From positions 1 through 35,894 of the forward strand of contig NZ_LGHL01000174.1 of the NCBI RefSeq assembly GCF_001908205.1: a stretch of 35,894 bases of DNA, in the 5' to 3' direction. A model generated the notes under the pieces. The model had not been told where the DNA came from and ran no database searches. It was given only the letters and a program-made list of their open reading frames with translations. The number at the start of each line of letters is the position of its first letter. Position 1 is the stretch's first letter. The translations under genes and the position numbers were made by a program. Source of the stretch: Bradyrhizobium sp. NAS80.1. Its GTDB lineage: Bacteria; Pseudomonadota; Alphaproteobacteria; Rhizobiales; Xanthobacteraceae. Below are positions 32,170 to 35,894 of this stretch, piece after piece.

Positions 32170-32997
32170 CTACTTCGCCAGTTCCTTCGACCGCTTCGTC
32201 GCCGCCGCAATCGCGCGGATCATCAGATCGCGCAGGCCTGGCTCGCCCATCAGCACGCCGAGTGCTGCGGCGGTGGTGCCGCCGGGCGAGGTGACGTTCT
32301 GGCGCAGCGTGCTGGAGGAAAGATCCGACCGGTGCAGGAGCTCGCCGGAGCCGGCGACCGTTTCGCGCGCGAGCTTCGTCGCCAGTGCTTCGGGCAATCC
32401 CGCTTCGACACCGGCGTGGGCCAGCTCTTCGGCGAGCAGAAACACATAGGCGGGGCCCGAGCCGGAGACGGCGGTCACCGCGTCCATCAGGCCTTCATCC
32501 TCGACCCACTCGACCGAGCCGGTGGCGCGAAGAAGCGCATCGGCCACAGCTCGCTGCGTGGTGCTGACATTCTTCGCCGCGACTGCAACCGTGATGCCGC
32601 GGCCGATCGCGGCCGGCGTGTTCGGCATCGCGCGCACCACGGCGCCGCCGCAGACTCCCTCAAGCGATGCGATCGTGGTTCCCGCCATGATCGAGACCAC
32701 GGACGTTTGGTCGGAGACGAAGGGTTTCAGCTTCGCGCCGGCTTCGCGGAACATCTGCGGCTTCACCGCGACGACCAGCGTCTCGATCGCGCCAGCAGTC
32801 TTCACATCGGGATTGAGCGCAACGCTTTTGGCGGCAAGCGCGGTGATCTCGGGTGAGATCTGCGGATCGATCACCGCGACGCGGCGCGGATCGAGCCCAC
32901 CCGCCAGCCATCCGGTCAGCATCGCGCCGCCCATCTTGCCGGCGCCGGCGAGAAGGATGGTGCCGGTGATGTTTTGAAGTGTGCTGTTGTCTGCCAC
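32170..32997 (-). CDS. proC: Pyrroline-5-carboxylate reductase
   Basis: Cytoplasmic NAD(P)H-dependent enzyme for the last step of proline synthesis, about 275 aa. The Rossmann motif GTILLAGAGKMGGAM is near the N-terminus, then LVVAVKPQMFREA, VVRAMPNTPAAIGRG, and the proC signature AVSGSGPAYVFLLAEELAHAG, with GGTTAAAL near the end. No ATG is available; I use the GTG at 32997 (MADNSTLQN after translation), but GTG codons at 33006 and 33009 or the TTG at 33015 are possible. A palindromic repeat begins just upstream (33020), so the promoter must lie in or beyond it. Confidence 0.93.
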   Translation of the reverse strand: MADNSTLQNITGTILLAGAGKMGGAMLTGWLAGGLDPRRVAVIDPQISPEITALAAKSVALNPDVKTAGAIETLVVAVKPQMFREAGAKLKPFVSDQTSVVSIMAGTTIASLEGVCGGAVVRAMPNTPAAIGRGITVAVAAKNVSTTQRAVADALLRATGSVEWVEDEGLMDAVTAVSGSGPAYVFLLAEELAHAGVEAGLPEALATKLARETVAGSGELLHRSDLSSSTLRQNVTSPGGTTAAALGVLMGEPGLRDLMIRAIAAATKRSKELAK

Positions 32998-33019
32998 TGT
33001 GGTCACCACAAACAAAGGT

Positions 33020-33153
33020 GTCGTCCCGGCGAAGGCCGGGACCCATAACCACAGGAAGTTCTAGTGGATGGAGAGCAGAGCAACAAGCATTGCGCGACAC
33101 GAGAAATCACGCGGTATGGGTCCCGGATCTGCGCTGCGCTTGTCCGGGACGAC
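33020..33153. repeat. Palindromic intergenic repeat (GTCGTCCCGG type, third copy)
   Basis: Outer arms GTCGTCCCGG and CCGGGACGAC, with CGGGACCCATAACCACAGG on the left and ATGGGTCCCGGATCTGCGCT on the right, closely matching the copy at 31485-31631. It fills most of the gap between the YbjN-domain gene and proC. Confidence 0.85.
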
Positions 33154-33197
33154 GTCGCGGAGGGAGCGGCGGCTCCCTCGCTATCTCGGAGAGAAGC

Positions 33198-33698
33198 CTA
33201 CGCCTCTCCCACCGTGTCGAACATCGCCGCGTCCATGGCCTGCGCGGTGGTCTTGCCAGCCCACACCACGAACTGGAACGCCGGGAAGTAGCGCTCGCAG
33301 GCGTGGATGGCGCCAGCGAGCATGGCTTCGCATTGCGCAGTCGACGCCGTCAGTCCGCCCGGCAGCACGAGCGCCTGGCGATGCATGATCATGCCGGTGT
33401 TGGTCCAGAGATCGAAGTGCCCGATCCACAATTGCTCGTTGACCGCGGCGACGAGCCGCTGCACCTCGCCCCGGCGCGCGACCGGAATCTTCATGTCGAA
33501 CGCGCAGGCCAGATGCAGCGCCTCGATATCGCCCATCCAGGTGAAGGAGATCTGGTAGTCGGTCCATTGTCCCTTGGAGACAATCGTGAGTTCGTCTTCG
33601 CCGGAGCGTTCGAACGGCCAGTTGTTGCTGGCAGCGATGTCCTCGACCACCGCGAGCGGATGGTTTCGGGAATCGATATTGCCTTCGAGCAGGGACAT
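33198..33698 (-). CDS. YbjN-domain protein
   Basis: 166-aa soluble protein. The ATG at 33698 is chosen because MSLLEGNIDSRNHPLAVVEDIA matches a natural start, while the upstream reading frame is Arg-rich and crosses a tandem repeat. The YbjN fold is suggested by WPFERSGEDELTIVSKGQWTD, IEALHLACAFDMKIP, VAAVNEQLWIGHFDLW and the final AMFDTVGEA. YbjN proteins are putative sensory or chaperone-like regulators; function is unsettled. It precedes proC on the same strand, separated by a palindromic repeat. Confidence 0.85.
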   Translation of the reverse strand: MSLLEGNIDSRNHPLAVVEDIAASNNWPFERSGEDELTIVSKGQWTDYQISFTWMGDIEALHLACAFDMKIPVARRGEVQRLVAAVNEQLWIGHFDLWTNTGMIMHRQALVLPGGLTASTAQCEAMLAGAIHACERYFPAFQFVVWAGKTTAQAMDAAMFDTVGEA

Positions 33699-34158
33699 GC
33701 CGTCTCGACCTCTTGCCTTATTGTTGTCTTGATACGCACGCGGTTCGCCCGGCGCGCGCTCCCTAAACGTCGCTACGGCGATCCTTCGGAGTCGCTTTTG
33801 CGATCCCTCAGGGTCGCTCTTGCGATCCCCTCGGATCAGCACGGGCCTGTCGCGGATCAACTGATGTGATTTGCGGAATCTGCGCAACTGGCTGCCGAGT
33901 CCGTCCACAGCCTCGGACTCGTTCGTCCACAGCTCATCTCTCGGCCACAATTCTTAACGAATGAGAACAAACCGGAATCGGATTCGCGAGATGCGCGCCA
34001 ATCGCTAATTCCGCCGCGAGGGCCGGACCACCAAGAGGACTCCCGAGAGGACCTCCATGGCGGCATGGGACCATGCGGTTTTTCATGCGGAACGCGCTTG
34101 CTGCGGCCTCGAACCGGCGTCATATTTCGTGTCAGGCCGTTCATCCCGGACGGCCGAT
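33699..34158. other. Gene-poor region upstream of YbjN and ribH
   Basis: 460 bp between divergent units. It holds a 22-bp tandem repeat (33778-33842), an inverted repeat CGAGTCCG/CGGACTCG (33896-33921) enclosing one of two GTCCACAGC elements (about 33903 and 33925), and a short ORF (34057-34176) with a good ribosome-binding site. Promoters for both flanking genes must lie here, but no clear -35/-10 pair stands out. Confidence 0.5.
33778..33842. repeat. 22-bp tandem repeat of small hairpins, about 3 units
   Basis: GCGATCCTTCGGAGTCGCTTTT (33778-33799), then a second unit of the form GCGATCCCTCAGGGTCGCTCTT (33800-33821), then a partial GCGATCCCCTCGGATCAGC. Each unit can fold as GCGA-TCC...GGA/GGG-TCGC. 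Confidence 0.85.
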
Positions 34159-34176
34159 GTTCTCAGGGCGGGGTGA
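34057..34176 (+). CDS. Possible 39-aa leader ORF entering the FMN riboswitch
   Basis: ATG at 34057, preceded by GAGAGGACC at about 5-9 nt spacing. It encodes MAAWDHAVFHAERACCGLEP followed by 19 more residues and stops with TGA at 34174-34176, inside the FMN aptamer's first conserved block. No homologue is recognised. It could be a chance ORF; if translated, ribosomes would disrupt the aptamer P1 strand. Confidence 0.2.
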   Translation: MAAWDHAVFHAERACCGLEPASYFVSGRSSRTADVLRAG

Positions 34177-34313
34177 AAGTCCCCACCGGCGGTAAGGGCC
34201 GAAAGGCCTAAGCCCGCGAGCGCCTTCTTCCGACGGATTTTTTCCAGTGGGGAAGGGTCAGCAGATTCGGTGCAACTCCGAAGCCGACGGTCAAAGTCCG
34301 GATGAAAGAGAAC
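34159..34313 (+). promoter_or_regulatory. FMN riboswitch (RFN element)
   Basis: The conserved aptamer is nearly canonical. P1 strands GTTCTC (34159) and GAGAAC (ends 34313) close the element; conserved blocks include AGGGCGGGGTGAAAGTCCCC, ACCGGCGGTAA, AGCCCGCGAGCG, GGTCAGCAGATTCGGTG, ACTCCGAAGCCGACGG and AAAGTCCGGATGAAAG. It binds FMN and represses ribH2 downstream. A small hairpin follows at 34323-34349 before the ribH Shine-Dalgarno AAGGA. Confidence 0.97.
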
Positions 34314-34322
34314 GGTCGGTGG

Positions 34323-34349
34323 CAGACGCATCGGAAGATGCGGCTGTTT
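34323..34349 (+). terminator. Candidate expression-platform hairpin of the FMN riboswitch
   Basis: CGCATC-GGAA-GATGCG, extended by CAG/CTG pairing across one mismatch, then TTTGTCG. It could be a weak terminator, or the platform could instead mask the Shine-Dalgarno near 34383; the sequence does not settle which. Confidence 0.35.
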
Positions 34350-34392
34350 GTCGTTCCGTGTGCCCTGATTCTGGTCCTTAAGAAGGAAAGCC

Positions 34393-34950
34393 ATGAATCA
34401 GATGTTGCAAGAGACCCAAGTCGAAACGTCCCAGACACAGCCACCGCCGGTTCCAAGGGATCCGGTGACCGAGCATCCGCGCTTTGCAAAGCCGCAGCGG
34501 GTAGCCTTCGTGCAGTCCCGTTGGCACCACGACGTGGTCGAGGAAGCCCGCATCGCCTTCATGAAGGAGGCGGAAGCACGCCATCTCACCCATGTCGACG
34601 TGTTCGAGGTGCCGGGCTCGTTCGAAATCCCGTTGCACGCGCAGATCCTCGCCAAGACGCGGCGCTACACCGCGATCGTCGCGGCGGGCCTCGTCGTCGA
34701 CGGCGGCATCTATCGCCACGAATTCGTCGCCGACACCGTGATCAAGGCGCTGATGGACGTGCAGCTTCGCACCGAGGTGCCGGTGTTCTCCGCGGTGCTG
34801 ACGCCGCAGCAATTCCACGAGACCGAGGTGCACTACGATTTCTTCCGCAGGCATTTTGCCATCAAGGGCGTCGAGGTCGCAGCAGCCTGTGCGGAGACGT
34901 TGCTTGGCCTGGAGCGCCTGCGCGGCCAGGTCGCGGCGGGAATCGCGTAA
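34393..34950 (+). CDS. ribH: 6,7-dimethyl-8-ribityllumazine synthase, type II (RibH2)
   Basis: Penultimate enzyme of riboflavin synthesis, 185 aa. After an N-terminal extension of about 35 residues come RVAFVQSRWHHDVVEEAR, HVDVFEVPGSFEIPLHA, VAAGLVVDGGIYRHEFVADTVI, VPVFSAVLTPQQFHE and FRRHFAIKGVEVAAACAETLLGL. The QSRWH and GGIYRHEF segments are typical of the type II (decameric) lumazine synthases of Brucella and Mesorhizobium rather than the 60-mer RibH1. AAGGA precedes the ATG. Expression is controlled by the FMN riboswitch immediately upstream. It stands alone; other rib genes are not adjacent, but ribF is at 7511-8482. Confidence 0.95.
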   Translation: MNQMLQETQVETSQTQPPPVPRDPVTEHPRFAKPQRVAFVQSRWHHDVVEEARIAFMKEAEARHLTHVDVFEVPGSFEIPLHAQILAKTRRYTAIVAAGLVVDGGIYRHEFVADTVIKALMDVQLRTEVPVFSAVLTPQQFHETEVHYDFFRRHFAIKGVEVAAACAETLLGLERLRGQVAAGIA

Positions 34951-34981
34951 CGGCAGCTTCACACGCCGCTGATTGTCAATT

Positions 34982-35011
34982 CCGCCGCCGTCCTTATAAA
35001 GTTGGCGGCGG
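34982..35011 (+). other. Hairpin between ribH and the MHYT gene
   Basis: CCGCCGCC (34982-34989) and GGCGGCGG (35004-35011) around a 14-nt AT-rich loop containing TATAAA. It may be a weak terminator for ribH or part of the MHYT leader; there is no T-run. Confidence 0.3.
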
Positions 35012-35051
35012 GAGGAGGCCGCTCCGTGGAGACGGGGCGGCCGACAAGATC

Positions 35052-35894
35052 ATGTTCGAAGGACACGATCCCTATCTCGTCGCGCTCTCTGTGGCGATCG
35101 CGAGCCTTGGGGGCTATACCGGCTTTGCGCTTGCGGCTCGCATCCGCAACACGCCGGGCGTCAGCAATCGCGTGCTGCTCGCGAGTGCTGCTGCGTTTCT
35201 GGCCGTCGGCATCTGGACCATGCATTTCGTCGGCATGCTGGCCGCACCGCTGCCGCCGGACACGGTCTATCTCGTTCTGCCCACCATCATCTCGTTCCTG
35301 ATCTGCGCGCTGGTGGTCGGCATCTCCCTGTTCTTCGTCTCGATCGGCGAGCCGTCCTTGAGGCGGGTCGTATCGTCGGCCGTCCTGCTCGGCGTCGGTA
35401 TCGCCAGCATGCATTATGTCGGGATCCATGGGCTGGCCGGTTCGTTCGGCATCGTGCACGACCGCTCGATGGTGCTGCTTTCGATCGTGGTCGCAATCGT
35501 CACCGCCTACGGCGGCCTGCGCGCCTTCCTGGCGCAGCAAGAAGGTGTTCGCCTGATCGTCAGCTCGATCGTCTTCGGCGTGGCGGTCTCCGGCATGCAT
35601 TACACTGCGATGCTGGGCATGCATTTCGAGCCGCTGACCGGCGAGGAGCATCACCATCTCGGCGGCAGTCTCGCCGCGTCGCAGCAAATTCTCTCAATCG
35701 TGGTTGCCCTGTTGTGCTTCGTGATTGCGGCCGGCTTTTTGCTCTCGCTGGTGCCGGACCCGCGGCGGCAGACGCAGGCCCCCGCCGCTGCGGAGCCGGT
35801 CGCACCTCCTGCCGTGCCTGCCACCGCGGAGCCGGTAGCCCTGGCCGCTACATCATCGCCGCGACCGGTGGCGCCGCTCGGCGGACTTGGCCAG
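35052..35894 (+). CDS. MHYT-domain membrane sensor (3' end cut by window)
   Basis: Open frame of 281 codons running to the window edge. Seven hydrophobic segments form an MHYT domain, with three repeats of the metal-binding signature: TMHFVGM, SMHYVGI and GMHYTAM. A His-rich loop EEHHHLGG follows the third. After the last helix (IVVALLCFVIAAGFLLSLV) comes a Pro/Ala-rich linker (about residues 238-281), which implies a cytoplasmic output domain beyond the window. CoxC/CoxH of Oligotropha and many Bradyrhizobium relatives have LytTR DNA-binding domains there; GGDEF/EAL outputs are also known. MHYT domains are proposed to sense O2, CO or NO through copper. The start MFEGHDPYLVALS is the first ATG after ribH. 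Confidence 0.9.
   Translation, partial: MFEGHDPYLVALSVAIASLGGYTGFALAARIRNTPGVSNRVLLASAAAFLAVGIWTMHFVGMLAAPLPPDTVYLVLPTIISFLICALVVGISLFFVSIGEPSLRRVVSSAVLLGVGIASMHYVGIHGLAGSFGIVHDRSMVLLSIVVAIVTAYGGLRAFLAQQEGVRLIVSSIVFGVAVSGMHYTAMLGMHFEPLTGEEHHHLGGSLAASQQILSIVVALLCFVIAAGFLLSLVPDPRRQTQAPAAAEPVAPPAVPATAEPVALAATSSPRPVAPLGGLGQ

Noticed and set aside
33902..33932. Replication origin with DnaA boxes
   Set aside because: Only two partial matches, no AT-rich unwinding element and no origin-associated genes.
33857..34144. 95-codon minus-strand frame upstream of the FMN riboswitch
   Set aside because: Arg/Ser-rich, no ribosome-binding site, crosses inverted repeats and shows no family features.

Overview
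The window is GC-rich (roughly 63-65% by eye) chromosomal DNA from an alphaproteobacterium. Its gene content and its dense palindromic intergenic repeats (GTCGTCCCGG..., GTCATTCCGGGG..., CCTCTCCCCGC..., CTCATCCTGAGGAG...) fit Bradyrhizobium or a close relative in the Nitrobacteraceae. That assignment is an inference from repeat style and protein signatures; no rRNA or tRNA gene is present to anchor it. No phage, insertion sequence, conjugative element, CRISPR array or recognisable defence system was seen.

Layout. (1) 1-7308, minus strand: an envelope and translation block reading ileS, lspA, a BamF/DUF3035-like exported protein, then an M16 protease pair (active HxxEH subunit followed by an inactive partner cut by the window edge). 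(2) 7511-14308: ribF (flavin nucleotide synthesis), an orphan CheY-type receiver, a HAD-IIA phosphatase, a TipF-like membrane protein with a degenerate EAL domain, a winged-helix/TPR regulator and a divergent SAM methyltransferase. (3) 14369-19499, minus: a holin-X-like membrane protein, then uvrC-pgsA-moaD-moaE-prmB, whose last four genes are tightly packed. (4) 19751-24416: an outer-membrane beta-barrel protein with a strong terminator, a cold-shock protein with a structured leader, rlmJ, an RNase T2 and three small exported proteins. (5) 24558-28659: a minus-strand MarR / OmpR-type regulator / histidine kinase operon, divergent from ilvE. (6) 28879-33698: a DUF2314 protein, hisS, a tautomerase, an FlK-like thioesterase, proC and a YbjN protein, nearly every gap holding a palindromic repeat. 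(7) 34159-35894: an FMN riboswitch controlling a type II lumazine synthase (ribH2), then the start of an MHYT-domain membrane sensor.

How it fits together. ribF and riboswitch-controlled ribH2 are two separated parts of flavin metabolism. lspA, the BamF-like protein, the M16 pair, pgsA and the beta-barrel protein concern the cell envelope. ileS, hisS, prmB and rlmJ serve translation. MarR/RR/HK resembles the petP-petR arrangement.

Main anomalies. uvrC and ilvE are each broken by one extra G in a short G run, which looks more like sequence error than real gene decay. Other points of interest are the degenerate EAL protein, a 39-codon ORF that ends inside the FMN aptamer, a 14-bp and a 22-bp tandem repeat, and a possible operator between the -35 and -10 of the putative ilvE promoter. 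I did not find a convincing undescribed multi-gene system; most of the window is housekeeping.
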